A stretch of DNA of 64,000 nt, taken from assembly GCA_001799575.1 (NCBI GenBank), contig MGTT01000028.1, positions 171,927-235,926 on the forward strand, in the 5' to 3' direction. Under the pieces are notes generated by a model, which searched no databases, had not been told where the DNA came from, and worked only from the letters and a program-made list of their open reading frames with translations. A program made the translations under genes and the position numbers. The stretch is from Elusimicrobia bacterium GWA2_56_46. Lineage in GTDB: Bacteria > Elusimicrobiota > Elusimicrobia > Elusimicrobiales > UBA9959. This document shows positions 1 through 7,875 of this stretch, piece by piece. The first letter of the stretch is position 1. Each line of letters starts with the position of its first letter.

Positions 1-1081
1 CGTCATGTTCTCGCATTGAGTTGACTAGAGTAAACATATCCCGGTGTTTGGCTCTCGCCTTTAACAAATCACGTATGTTCCCAAAAGTAAACTCAAAATC
101 AAAATCTGGGATCTTAAATCCATGTCCCAGCACAGACTTGCTCTCGTAAATACCGTTAAGCCCGTATTCGAAGGGATAATTTGTAATAAAAAGATAGGCA
201 GAAGGGGCTGGTTCGTGGTCAATTTGCAGCTCGGTTTCGTGCCGTCGTATTTCCGCCATAATTTCATCGACACGGGTGACAAAGTTCTGAATGTTCATGT
301 CGATAAATACGACGCGCTCATAATCTGCTTTTTTGACGAGTGCCTTTGAAAGTTGTGTGGTAATGCTCACATTATCTTTACCGGCCTGTCGGGCTTTAGC
401 TTCTACCGAGTATTTTTTCCCAGAATCCTTGGCGGTCGCGATGAATTCACAGTGAGTTGTATTCCCGTCCGTTTCATCTTCCAGTTCAATTAAGAACCCT
501 GCTTTGATAAACTCCGCAGCTACATATGTTTCGTATTTTGCGCCAATGAACCGATTCGTGTCTTTAAGTCTTTTAATCAGGTGGCTTTGGAGCTTCACAT
601 TGTGCGCCAGTAGGTAGAGGTTGTAGGACAGACTGATATATGAAATTAGTGCCCCAGTCATAGGCGCGGTTTGAATCTGGGCATCACCGGATTGGTTGCC
701 TTTCATGTGGGCGTATGCAAGATTTCTCCATTGCACAATAGGGTGTTGGTTCTCTGGAGATTTTTTTAGTTCGGCAGTTCCCCATACGGGGCCGAACAAG
801 TGCGGAATATAATCCAGAAGAAAATCATGGAATGTTTTCCATTTCGAGGAATAATGGAGCTTGTTGGCAACGGCAACAAACCGAAAACCATTGTGAAACT
901 CGGAAATGATCTGTCTGCCGAGGCCCTGCTGCTTCTGGGTTTGTAGCTGCCGCGCTTTAAGTCGGTTCACGATATTTGTGGGCAAAACTGGAGCGCCTGC
1001 ATTTTTGTCTAGGCAGCACTTCTTGAACTTTTTGCCGCTGCCGCAAGGGCATGGGTCGTTTCTTCCTACAGGGTTATTCAT
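1..1081 (-). CDS. SEC-C motif protein with nuclease-like region (3' end outside window)
   Basis: The frame is open from an ATG at 1081 to the window edge, at least 360 residues, so the C-terminus is missing. Residues 8-23 carry a SEC-C zinc motif ([16 protein letters not shown]; cysteines 11, 13, 22 and 23). This motif is known as the metal-binding tail of SecA and is also attached to many unrelated proteins. Residues 176-231 resemble a PD-(D/E)XK nuclease core: a helix with YETYVAAEF, an acidic stretch near 201-212, then a strand with E227-A-K229 (YSVEAKAR). The nuclease reading is by eye and unproven. The start is supported by the SEC-C motif beginning a few residues later. The segment is AT-richer than the genes after 5.5 kb, which suggests accessory DNA. 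No partner gene is visible. Confidence 0.75.
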   Translation of the reverse strand, partial: MNNPVGRNDPCPCGSGKKFKKCCLDKNAGAPVLPTNIVNRLKARQLQTQKQQGLGRQIISEFHNGFRFVAVANKLHYSSKWKTFHDFLLDYIPHLFGPVWGTAELKKSPENQHPIVQWRNLAYAHMKGNQSGDAQIQTAPMTGALISYISLSYNLYLLAHNVKLQSHLIKRLKDTNRFIGAKYETYVAAEFIKAGFLIELEDETDGNTTHCEFIATAKDSGKKYSVEAKARQAGKDNVSITTQLSKALVKKADYERVVFIDMNIQNFVTRVDEIMAEIRRHETELQIDHEPAPSAYLFITNYPFEYGLNGIYESKSVLGHGFKIPDFDFEFTFGNIRDLLKARAKHRDMFTLVNSMREHD

Positions 1082-1356
1082 TTTTTTAAGTCTATCTCCA
1101 GGGCTTCATGCATCTATTCTATATTTAAAAGTATAGCAGACCAACCCGACAACGTGGTGTCGTGATGAAAATGGCTATTTTTGTTGTTATTCGCGTTCCC
1201 GGGTGGGTAATTCTGCTGTACCATGGGCGTGGGCATTTAAGGCGGGCCAGGGTCAGGGGCGGCGGCCATCACGAGGCAAGCCGCTACTGGCCCTGGCTTC
1301 TCCATATTTTCTTTGCAGGCTTCCCCCTCCCCACGGGGGCTACATGATAATAACAG

Positions 1357-1400
1357 AAAAGCCCGCCAGGGCGAGCGAACGCGAGCCGAGGCGGGTTTTT
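1357..1400. terminator. Probable bidirectional terminator hairpin
   Basis: An 11-bp stem (AAAAGCCCGCC paired with GGCGGGTTTTT) ends in a T-run on the + strand and in CTTTT on the - strand. It lies between the SEC-C gene and the flavin-reductase cassette, so it could end transcripts from the cassette on the - strand. Confidence 0.55.
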
Positions 1401-1426
1401 AATTAACCAAGGTGCCCCCGTTTAAA

Positions 1427-1550
1427 TCCCCCTCTCCCGGTGGCCATAATTTAAAAATAAGAAAAAAATTAAATTCTGCGCTGTACGGGCCGCCTTTGGC
1501 GGCCCGGGAGCGGCCCGGCCAAGGCCCTGTTGAGGGCCGGCTGGCCGCGC
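1427..1550 (+). repeat. Structured direct repeat, copy 1
   Basis: About 120 bp beginning TCCCCCTCTCCCGG and ending CTGGCCGCGCA, repeated at 3449-3603. It contains two strong hairpins: GGGCCGCC-TTT-GGCGGCCC at about 1487-1505, and GGCCCT-GTTG-AGGGCC within a larger GC-rich palindrome at about 1509-1549. It lies downstream of the three-gene MarR cassette, which is bounded by the two copies. Confidence 0.75.
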
Positions 1551-1582
1551 ATAGGGCCGAGCCGGCGAACCCATTTAAAACA

Positions 1583-1607
1583 TACGGCCTGCCAGAGGCA
1601 GGCCGTA
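1583..1607. repeat. Perfect 11-bp hairpin with 3-nt loop
   Basis: TACGGCCTGCC-AGA-GGCAGGCCGTA is a perfect inverted repeat about 40 bp beyond the stop codon of the flavodoxin-like gene. There is no clear T-run. It may be a transcript-end stabiliser or part of the neighbouring repeat unit. Nothing else in the 1082-1648 gap looks coding. Confidence 0.55.
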
Positions 1608-1648
1608 CAGCATTCCCCTTTGGCTACTTTTTTATAAAAACCTTATAG

Positions 1649-2320
1649 TTAATTCTGCTGGTCTGAATAGGGCCGGGCAAAACTGGTTGCCTCGACGCCG
1701 TTTTTTCGGAGTACTGCCCCCCAGTAGTATCGGTTCGCAAGTAATACGAATACCCGCATGAATAGCTTTGAAAGAAGGGTTTGTGTTTCTGGTTTCGAGT
1801 AATTCTTCAGAAGATGTCTATCCAACATCCCGTCAGTTCCGAACGCTCTGCCAATCATGGAAATACCAGCAATAATATGTTTGTTCCTGCTTTTTGAGCT
1901 TTTGGCAAGGCTATCGCAGCCTCCTTTTATTATTGTGCCCAAGTATGCGCAATCTAGCAGGCTGGACAGGTGTTCCAGATACTTCTCAAGAGGCCTTGCG
2001 TGCACGGCTTCCGGGAAGCCATACTGTACCAGGAATCCGACCTTTTTCCCAGTACACTTCCCTTTCAGCGGCTCTAATCTTTCAATAAAGTCCTTAACCA
2101 CCGCTGGCATGGAGTAATTGTATAGCGGGAAGGCGAGAAGAATATGATCGGAATCTTTGAATAACGCTACAGCTTCGGTTAAGTCTTTAAAAGAGTTTAG
2201 TTTGTAAGCTGTATAAGTGTTGCCGGGGATAGCGGAAAACCCATCCACAAAACCTGCGACCAGAATCTCTGTATTAGTTATTCCCGTTTTTTGAGAACCA
2301 TTAAATATCGTTAAGTGCAT
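1649..2320 (-). CDS. Flavodoxin-fold NAD(P)H-dependent oxidoreductase
   Basis: A 223-residue protein with the flavodoxin/FMN-reductase layout: a first strand and phosphate loop (MHLTIFNGSQKTGITNT, with GSxxxxxNT for FMN phosphate), a second strand ending AFPLYNYSMPAVVKDFIERL typical of the isoalloxazine-binding loop, and a later strand with VGFLVQYGFPEA. Members of this family reduce quinones, nitro compounds or metals with an FMN cofactor. The substrate cannot be told here. It overlaps the upstream flavin-reductase gene by 20 nt, so the two are probably translationally coupled and transcribed from the MarR promoter at 3367-3395. It is the last gene of the cassette. Confidence 0.8.
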   Translation of the reverse strand: MHLTIFNGSQKTGITNTEILVAGFVDGFSAIPGNTYTAYKLNSFKDLTEAVALFKDSDHILLAFPLYNYSMPAVVKDFIERLEPLKGKCTGKKVGFLVQYGFPEAVHARPLEKYLEHLSSLLDCAYLGTIIKGGCDSLAKSSKSRNKHIIAGISMIGRAFGTDGMLDRHLLKNYSKPETQTLLSKLFMRVFVLLANRYYWGAVLRKNGVEATSFARPYSDQQN

Positions 2321-2840
2321 TGGCTACCTCCTTAACCGGAGTGTTCATCGTCTTGGTAAAAAGGAATCGGCGTGTCCGTCCGCTTTTGAAAATATTTTCT
2401 ATGAGGCCCGTGCTGGATATATCATCCTCTGTCGCTCCAAGCAGTACAGCGGAGGCGGGATATTTCGCGTAGCGTGGGATATGTTGGAGCCGGTTGTCTT
2501 TTATCAAAAAGAATGGAAGGGAAAGAGGAAGGAACCGCTCCTGCGCGCCTTTCAATAACGCACTGATGAATCCCATTAATACAGGGGATGCGTAGACGGC
2601 AAGGTCCGCCTTAAGGAATTCGGTGAGCAGCCGCGGGCCATCATCATTGAAAACACAGACACCTGGAGTTTTCAGCCAGCAGGAGTAACATCCCACACAA
2701 TGGTTAATCTTCATTTCTCGAAGGCAGATTGTTTCAGTTTCGTTGCCGAGGGAATTAAGTTCGGCTGCCAGGAGTTGAATATATCCTTCAAATCCCTGGT
2801 TCTCGGGATCGGGGTTGCCATTTATAATAGCGATTCTCAT
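2301..2840 (-). CDS. NADPH-dependent FMN reductase-like / iron-sulfur flavoprotein-type protein
   Basis: With the start at 2840 the protein has 179 residues and begins MRIAIINGNPDPENQGFEGY, the FMN phosphate-binding loop of the flavodoxin superfamily. A longer frame reaches back to 2966, but that part overlaps the marR gene and shows no family similarity. Residues 46-58 (CVGCYSCWLKTPG) form the compact cysteine motif seen in NADPH-dependent FMN reductases and iron-sulfur flavoproteins. The substrate is unknown. The gene is followed by a second flavodoxin-fold gene with a 20-nt overlap and preceded by marR 52 bp upstream. Two flavoproteins under one MarR regulator suggest a response to quinones or other electrophiles, which is an inference. 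Confidence 0.8.
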   Translation of the reverse strand: MRIAIINGNPDPENQGFEGYIQLLAAELNSLGNETETICLREMKINHCVGCYSCWLKTPGVCVFNDDGPRLLTEFLKADLAVYASPVLMGFISALLKGAQERFLPLSLPFFLIKDNRLQHIPRYAKYPASAVLLGATEDDISSTGLIENIFKSGRTRRFLFTKTMNTPVKEVANALNDI

Positions 2841-2892
2841 TAGCTTCGCCTTTTTTTCATATTCCGTAAAGTTCGGGATACCTTTTTTTGGG

Positions 2893-3330
2893 TTAGAACA
2901 AAAAGCGCCCGGTAGAAAACATCCGAAAGAGGCCTTCCAAATCCGCTGCTTGTTTGCCCTCTCCAACAGGAAACATCTCAGCAGCTATTAATTCTGCGTC
3001 GCCAAGCCTTTCCCGGAGAAGGGCACGTCCTCCTGTCGCAAGTTTTACATAGCTGACGCGTGCGTCACGCTCGCTGGCTTCTCGTTTGATTAAACCTATC
3101 TTTTCCATTGGGGCCAGCATCCTTGTTATGCCTGAGGCCGTAAGGGCCATTTTCTCGGCAAGGTCTATGCGGCGCATCCGTTCCTCATGCGCACAACTGA
3201 GGTAATAGAGTACTTGGAAGTCGCTAAAACTCAGGCCGCCGCCGAGCTTGTTGTCAAATGCACGTGTGATTATCGCTTGCGCCCGGGCAAGCCATAGCAA
3301 GAATTTCAATTGTGGGGTTAGAGGTTTCAT
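2893..3330 (-). CDS. MarR family transcriptional regulator
   Basis: A 145-residue winged-helix regulator. The recognition region LTASGITRMLAPMEKIGLIKREASERDARVSYVKL (about residues 63-97) holds the MarR wing hallmark E-R-D-x-R. Helices at both ends form the dimer interface. MarR proteins usually repress their own operon and release DNA on binding phenolic or oxidising ligands. It is the first gene of an operon with two flavoproteins. A consensus promoter and an inverted repeat over its -10 box lie just upstream, which supports autorepression. No redox-sensing cysteine is present in the protein, so ligand binding is more likely than thiol oxidation. Confidence 0.88.
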   Translation of the reverse strand: MKPLTPQLKFLLWLARAQAIITRAFDNKLGGGLSFSDFQVLYYLSCAHEERMRRIDLAEKMALTASGITRMLAPMEKIGLIKREASERDARVSYVKLATGGRALLRERLGDAELIAAEMFPVGEGKQAADLEGLFRMFSTGRFLF

Positions 3331-3351
3331 AAGATTTTAATAACTTGATAT

Positions 3352-3395
3352 ATACTTGACATATCAAGTATACATCGGGCGTGTTCGGTAGTCAA
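3352..3395 (-). promoter_or_regulatory. Sigma70-type promoter with overlapping MarR operator
   Basis: On the - strand the boxes are TTGACT (3395-3390) and TATACT (3372-3367) with a 17-bp spacer. A perfect 8-bp inverted repeat, ATACTTGA-CATA-TCAAGTAT (3352-3371), covers the -10 box and the expected transcription start, and a further ACTTGA half-site follows at 3343-3348. The placement fits autorepression by the MarR gene that begins 22 bp downstream. Confidence 0.78.
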
Positions 3396-3448
3396 TACTC
3401 TGTTTTGAACTGACTAGGAAGTGGGAGTGGCGGAATCGCTTTGCAGGT

Positions 3449-3603
3449 TCCCCCTCTCCCGGTGGCCATAATTTAAAAATAAGAAAAAATTAAATTCTGC
3501 GCTGTACGGGCCGCCTTTGGCGGAACCGGGGGTAGGGGGTGGAGCGAAGCGACACTGCAGTGCGGCCCGGCCAAGGCCCTGTTGAGGGCCGGCTGGCCGC
3601 GCA
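3449..3603 (+). repeat. Structured direct repeat, copy 2
   Basis: Matches 1427-1550 at both ends. The middle is longer: after CGCCTTTGGCGG it carries about 35 extra bases that break the first hairpin, while the second GC-rich hairpin is intact. It lies upstream of the MarR promoter in the same orientation as copy 1, so the two copies bracket the three-gene cassette. Confidence 0.75.
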
Positions 3604-3659
3604 CCGTGGCCGACCGTGCGGCTATCGTGCGGTGCAGAGGAGCGGTGCGGGGCCGCGCT

Positions 3660-3828
3660 GCGTGGCCACGCCCGCGACGACTCGCGGCATCATCGAGCTA
3701 TCTAGGCGCTAGATCTATAGAGATTTTTTAGGAACCGATACAGAGTAATGCGGAATCGTCCCCACAGGTCAACCAAAGGTAATAATGCAGACTCTTTTCC
3801 GCGCGCGCGGAGCAGAATCCGCGGATTC
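3660..3828. repeat. Cluster of four perfect short palindromes
   Basis: Within 170 bp there are GCGTGGCCACGC (3660-3671), ATCTAG-GCG-CTAGAT (3700-3714), TCCGCGCGCGCGGA (3798-3811) and GAATCCGCGGATTC (3815-3828). The gap from 3604 to 3858 has no convincing gene. It lies downstream of the RhuM-like gene and upstream of the MarR cassette. Confidence 0.6.
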
Positions 3829-3858
3829 CGATTTAATGTTGTTTGACATTTTAAAAAA

Positions 3859-5289
3859 CTATTTTTTTGTAAAGATGATCGTTACGGCCGCCTTGGTCTT
3901 GTTACCTGCGGCTTTGGCTTTGTAAGGCCTCGCACCAGCGTTGATATAGGCGGCAAAAGCTTTGGCGGTCTCAATAGACGTTTGCTTGGACTTTAACGCC
4001 AAAGAGATATTCCAGCCGGCTACATGGTTGGTCGTGCCATCGGGCCGTTTGTAGCGGAAAATAGAAAGCCATAAATTTATGGTGCCGTCTATGCCCGCAT
4101 CCTGCTTGCCGGTTGCAATTCCGGCAATCACGGCGATCCCTGGCTTCCCCCCTACCGTCACTTTTCCGGCAGTAACGCTGATTTTCTGCGTCTTGTCGTA
4201 GGAGGCTGTTGTTAGATCAGCGCCTTTCGCGAGTTCAACTTCCGGGTTATAGCCATCGCCGGTTTTGCTTTCTTTATTGTTCGGACCTTTAAGCATTTTT
4301 ACTGCTTTATCAAAATCAGAGATGTAGGTCTTGTCCTGTTCTATGCGGAACGCTTCGTATTCTTTCTCGGCTAAGGTAAGGGCGACTTCCCGCGATACTT
4401 TCCCTTTGTCTTGCAGGACATCCATCTCATGGAATTTTAAGAATGCGTTAAGTTTCTCCACCCAATCTTTCATTTTCATCAACCGGCCACGGCTAGCCTG
4501 TAACTCCGCGTAATCGAGGTACATGTCCACGATGTGATTCAGTTCCTTTATTTCATTTTTTTGCAGGTAGTTCTTCGCTACTCCAACGTCAGGTTTTAAT
4601 ATCTTGCCAGCCGGGGCTTTCCTCCAGGTGGTCAGGCCCATATGTGGTTTATTTTTGTCCGCCCTTTCTGAAATGATTTCAGCGGCGGTTTGTCCGGTTA
4701 TGGCCCAGTGCATCTTATTTTGGACTGTCGCAAAAAACTTTTCAGCTTCCGCCGTATTCGGGGAGTAATCAACCGCTGTGGCGTAAATGTCGGTGATCTT
4801 CTGGTAAACCATCCGCTCGCTGGCCCGGATCTCGCGGATCTCTTCCAGGAGTTCTTCGAAATAGCGGGTGTCGAATTTATTGCCGTATTTAAAGCGGGCG
4901 CTGTCTATAGCAAAACCTTTTAGTATGTAATTCTTCAGCTTGTCGGTTGCCCATGTGCGGAACTGGGTACCGCGCGCTGAATTTACCCGGTAGCCGACAG
5001 CAATAATGGCCTCAAGGCTGTAATGAGTGACTTTCCGGGTTATCTCACGCCCGCCCTCGATTTGAACTACCGAGTAATCCTCGGTAGTTGCCGCTTCATC
5101 TAGCTCTTTTTCGTTATAGATATTGCGCAGATGTAATGAAATGTTGTCCGTGCTGCATTCAAACAGGGATGCCATCAACTTTTGAGTCAGCCAAAGGTTC
5201 TCATGCTCAAAACGGACATCTACTTTAATTTTTCCGTCTTCCGTCTCATAAATCGCGACTTGATTTATATCCCTGTTTTTATCAGTCAT
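3859..5289 (-). CDS. RhuM-like (virulence RhuM family) protein with unusual C-terminal extension
   Basis: Residues 1-345 match the RhuM family pattern: IYETEDGKIKVDVRFEHENLWLTQ at the start, then an LTQKLMASLFECSTDNIS helix-turn-helix-like part, and YSLEAIIAVGYRVNSARGTQFRTWA, which is the family signature. RhuM was named from a Salmonella pathogenicity island and related genes sit in islands and near restriction systems. The biochemical role is unknown. RhuM proteins usually end near residue 340. Here about 130 more residues follow, lysine-rich and glycine-rich, apparently beta-stranded, with no cysteine and no recognised motif. The start has an AGGGA element 6 nt upstream. No restriction-modification genes are adjacent in this window. 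Confidence 0.85.
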   Translation of the reverse strand: MTDKNRDINQVAIYETEDGKIKVDVRFEHENLWLTQKLMASLFECSTDNISLHLRNIYNEKELDEAATTEDYSVVQIEGGREITRKVTHYSLEAIIAVGYRVNSARGTQFRTWATDKLKNYILKGFAIDSARFKYGNKFDTRYFEELLEEIREIRASERMVYQKITDIYATAVDYSPNTAEAEKFFATVQNKMHWAITGQTAAEIISERADKNKPHMGLTTWRKAPAGKILKPDVGVAKNYLQKNEIKELNHIVDMYLDYAELQASRGRLMKMKDWVEKLNAFLKFHEMDVLQDKGKVSREVALTLAEKEYEAFRIEQDKTYISDFDKAVKMLKGPNNKESKTGDGYNPEVELAKGADLTTASYDKTQKISVTAGKVTVGGKPGIAVIAGIATGKQDAGIDGTINLWLSIFRYKRPDGTTNHVAGWNISLALKSKQTSIETAKAFAAYINAGARPYKAKAAGNKTKAAVTIIFTKK

Positions 5290-5523
5290 GGCAATTCCCT
5301 TTTCGGTTATCGTAATCGTGCCATTCTATGGTTTCCGCGTTATACGTTTAATACTTCCGGCTTCTGGCTATAAACTTTTGCGTTCAAAGTGCGTCCAGCT
5401 TTCTTCCTGTTTATGCCGCCCCACTGCCTGAAGAAAAGCGGAGTTTTGTGACATATATTTGTCTTGTCTATTATATTCTATGATACTTTTGGCCCTGTCC
5501 CAATTGCTTTAAGCTCCGCTTTT

Positions 5524-6558
5524 TCAGCCGCCGCGCAGACGGCGCTTTTCATCGTTGATGTCGCGTACCATGCGGCCGAAGCTCCGCAGCCTGCGGTTGG
5601 CCGCCAGGCGCTTCTTCAGGTCGGTGCGCAGTTCCTGCCGCTCGGTTTCCCGCCGCAGCTTGTTGTAGCTCTTCAGGCGCTCCGCCGGAAGCGTGCCCGC
5701 TTCCACCGCCGCTGCCACGGCGCAGCCGGGCTCCCCGGAGTGCGAACAGTCCTTGAATCGGCAGCCCGCCGCCAGTTCCCTGATATCGCTGAACGAAGTT
5801 GCCAGGCCTTCCCCGGCGAATGCCACACCGAATTCCCTTACGCCCGGGGTGTCTATCACCTGGCCGCCGCAGGGCAGGAAGTACAGCTGCCGCGCGGTGG
5901 TGGTGTGCCTGCCGCGCGAGTCGCCCTCCCTGACCGCCCCGGTCGCGGCGGCTTCCCGCCCCGCCAGACGGTTGAGTAGCGTGGTCTTGCCAGCGCCTGA
6001 AGACCCCACGAAGCAGCAGCGCACGCCGCCGGCCAGCTCCGCCTCCACCCCGGCCACGCCATCTCCGGACAGCGACGACAGGCACAGCACCCGCGCCCCT
6101 GGCGCCGCCAGCTCTACAGCCGCCAGCCTGCCGGCCAGTTCCGCTTCCGGGCACAGGTCTCTCTTGGTCAGTACCACCACCGGTAGAGCCCCGCTGTCCC
6201 AGGCGGCCACAAGCAGGCGTTCCAGGCGGGCTATATTATAGTTCCCGTCCAGTCCCATTACAATGAATACCTTGTCGATGTTGGCTGCCAGCGGCTGCGC
6301 GTCGCCAGCGGCGCCAAGTTCCTTGCGCAGCAGTATGGACCGCCGCGGCAGCACCCCGTGGATGACGGCCTTGGCCCCGCCGTCGTGCAGTGACACCGCT
6401 ACGTCGTCCCCCACTACGGGGAAGTCCAACCTTGAGGCGGCCTCCCCCGCAAGTTTTCCTGCCGCGAGGGCAGGCAGTTCCCTGCCCTCTAACCGCACGG
6501 TAAAACTGCCTCTCTGCTCCGCCGTAACGAGCGCGGTCATTGATTTATCTTCAAACAT
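5524..6558 (-). CDS. rsgA: Small ribosomal subunit maturation GTPase RsgA (first of two)
   Basis: A 344-residue circularly permuted GTPase that checks late 30S ribosome assembly. The order is an N-terminal OB domain, the G4-like motif LTKRD, the G1 loop GSSGAGKTT, the switch motif GRHTTT, the G3 motif DTPG, and a C-terminal zinc motif (CRFKDCSHSGEPGC). The ATG at 6558 is chosen because AGGAG lies 7 nt upstream. A longer frame to 6597 lacks such a site. A second rsgA-like gene is at 11564-12658. The two differ in G4 (TKRD versus NKAD) and in the N-terminal part, so they are diverged paralogues and not a recent duplication. The gap 6559-6842 upstream shows no gene. Confidence 0.93.
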   Translation of the reverse strand: MFEDKSMTALVTAEQRGSFTVRLEGRELPALAAGKLAGEAASRLDFPVVGDDVAVSLHDGGAKAVIHGVLPRRSILLRKELGAAGDAQPLAANIDKVFIVMGLDGNYNIARLERLLVAAWDSGALPVVVLTKRDLCPEAELAGRLAAVELAAPGARVLCLSSLSGDGVAGVEAELAGGVRCCFVGSSGAGKTTLLNRLAGREAAATGAVREGDSRGRHTTTARQLYFLPCGGQVIDTPGVREFGVAFAGEGLATSFSDIRELAAGCRFKDCSHSGEPGCAVAAAVEAGTLPAERLKSYNKLRRETERQELRTDLKKRLAANRRLRSFGRMVRDINDEKRRLRGG

Positions 6559-6842
6559 TGTGATCTCCTGGTTAGCGTCAATAAAGCGCGCGCGCAACGC
6601 GCGGGCGCGGACCCGTACGGCTTATACCGGAGACCTCTGGATTGAATCGGACTAAAGAAAGAAGGAGGCCCGGCTATCGCGGTTTATGACAATCTCCATA
6701 TAAGCCTCCTGTGATTTGAAATAGTGCTACCCGGATATTATACCTCGCAGAAAAGAAAACCGCAAGTTCGAGATAATCGCCACAGGCGTCGGATTGTCTT
6801 GCCGTTGAGCGCCGGCGCGGGATCTTTTGGCCGGCAGAAGCG

Positions 6843-7655
6843 CTATTTGTTCTTGGCGGTTCGGCCGCGTTTGAGATCCCAGGCCTTATAGAACGTGATA
6901 TAGTACTCCATGCCGCTATCCTGCCGGCGTAGTTTCGGATAATCTCGCCATGAGTATTTGGCGCCGAGCTGAACCACGTCGTTGCCAATTTCAAAGCCGG
7001 ACGAAACTTCGCTCAGGTTGAAATAATCGGCGTTTTGAGTACGCAGGCGCCAGTCATACGCCACGAAAGGTCCGGCCATGTAATTACGCGGCAGCCAGAA
7101 GAGATCCGCCTGTAATTTGGCCCAGCCCATGGTGGAGGAGCCGTTCTGGCGGCCCAGGTCGTAAGCCGCATTTCCCCAGGTGGAGAGCGGGAGAGCCTTT
7201 ATGAAGTCCGACTTGCGCCATTCCTTAAGGTTCCGGTAGCGGGACCAGCTGGCGAACACGGAATAGTCCTGGCTGCTGTTGGAAAGCCCGGTGTAACGGG
7301 GCCAGCCGAATTCCGCCCCAAAGTCCACGTATTTGAAAGACAGCATCGTCCCCATGTACGGCGTGTATGAATTGAAATAGTCTTTGTTCACGTTCCTGAA
7401 ACGCCAGTTATATTTGCCGTAAATCTGCAGGGGCTGCCCGCTTTCCAGGCGCAGGATCTCGACGCCCTGCCGCACCATGCCCTGCGTGTTCGTACCGTCA
7501 ACCCCGTTGGAGTCCCTGCCGGACGTCATCCACGCCGCCCCGGGATAGGCAGTCGGGGAAAAGGCGAAGCCCGGGACATGGTGGTGGAAAACCAGGCAGG
7601 AGAGCAGGATCGAATATTTAACCAGGCCGCGTTTCACTGAAAATAATGTTTTCAT
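6843..7655 (-). CDS. Probable outer-membrane beta-barrel protein of polysaccharide operon
   Basis: A 270-residue protein beginning with a signal peptide (hydrophobic run at residues 13-32). After it come alternating aromatic and polar strands such as GKYNWRFRNVN, MGTMLSFKYVDFGAEFGW, YSVFASWSRYR, MAGPFVAYDWRL and VVQLGAKYSWRDY, the pattern of an amphipathic outer-membrane barrel of roughly 10-12 strands. No family is recognised with certainty, though the style resembles the C-terminal barrels of biofilm polysaccharide porins. It is the last gene of an operon starting with a cellulose-synthase-like transferase at 10627, 22 bp after the second small ferritin-like gene. An export or anchoring pore for the polymer is an inference. 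It does not end in the usual C-terminal aromatic residue. Confidence 0.7.
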   Translation of the reverse strand: MKTLFSVKRGLVKYSILLSCLVFHHHVPGFAFSPTAYPGAAWMTSGRDSNGVDGTNTQGMVRQGVEILRLESGQPLQIYGKYNWRFRNVNKDYFNSYTPYMGTMLSFKYVDFGAEFGWPRYTGLSNSSQDYSVFASWSRYRNLKEWRKSDFIKALPLSTWGNAAYDLGRQNGSSTMGWAKLQADLFWLPRNYMAGPFVAYDWRLRTQNADYFNLSEVSSGFEIGNDVVQLGAKYSWRDYPKLRRQDSGMEYYITFYKAWDLKRGRTAKNK

Positions 7656-7677
7656 GTTTGAATGCCGTTTCCCCGGC

Positions 7678-7875
7678 TTATTTATCCCTGAACATCTCCA
7701 GCATGGAGTCCGCCAATTTGTTGTGGGCCATTTCCTCTTTGTGCAGCTGCATGAATAATTCTTTCATTTCCGGATCTTCGAGCTTTTCGGCGCAGCGCAG
7801 GAACTCGACGCTCATGCTATCCTCTATTTTTTTTATCTGGAGGAAATATTTAACGTAATCCTGTTTAGTAAACAT
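7678..7875 (-). CDS. Small ferritin-like helical protein (second of a pair)
   Basis: A 65-residue protein, all helical in appearance, beginning MFTKQDYVKYFLQIKKIEDS. It ends in a helix with LHKEEMAHNKLADSMLEMF, where E-E-x-A-H resembles the ExxH metal-ligand motif of ferritin/rubrerythrin helices. An ATG at 7875 with a GGGGGAAA ribosome site is preferred to a longer frame from 7893. It overlaps the preceding small gene by 11 nt. Each of the two proteins could supply two helices of a four-helix di-iron bundle, which is an inference. Full-length ferritin-like proteins have about twice this length. It could instead be a two-helix regulator that does not bind metal. Confidence 0.68.
   Translation of the reverse strand: MFTKQDYVKYFLQIKKIEDSMSVEFLRCAEKLEDPEMKELFMQLHKEEMAHNKLADSMLEMFRDK

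Noticed and set aside
2841..2966. Longer start of the FMN-reductase-like gene
   Set aside because: It overlaps marR, and the flavodoxin phosphate loop begins only at the ATG at 2840.
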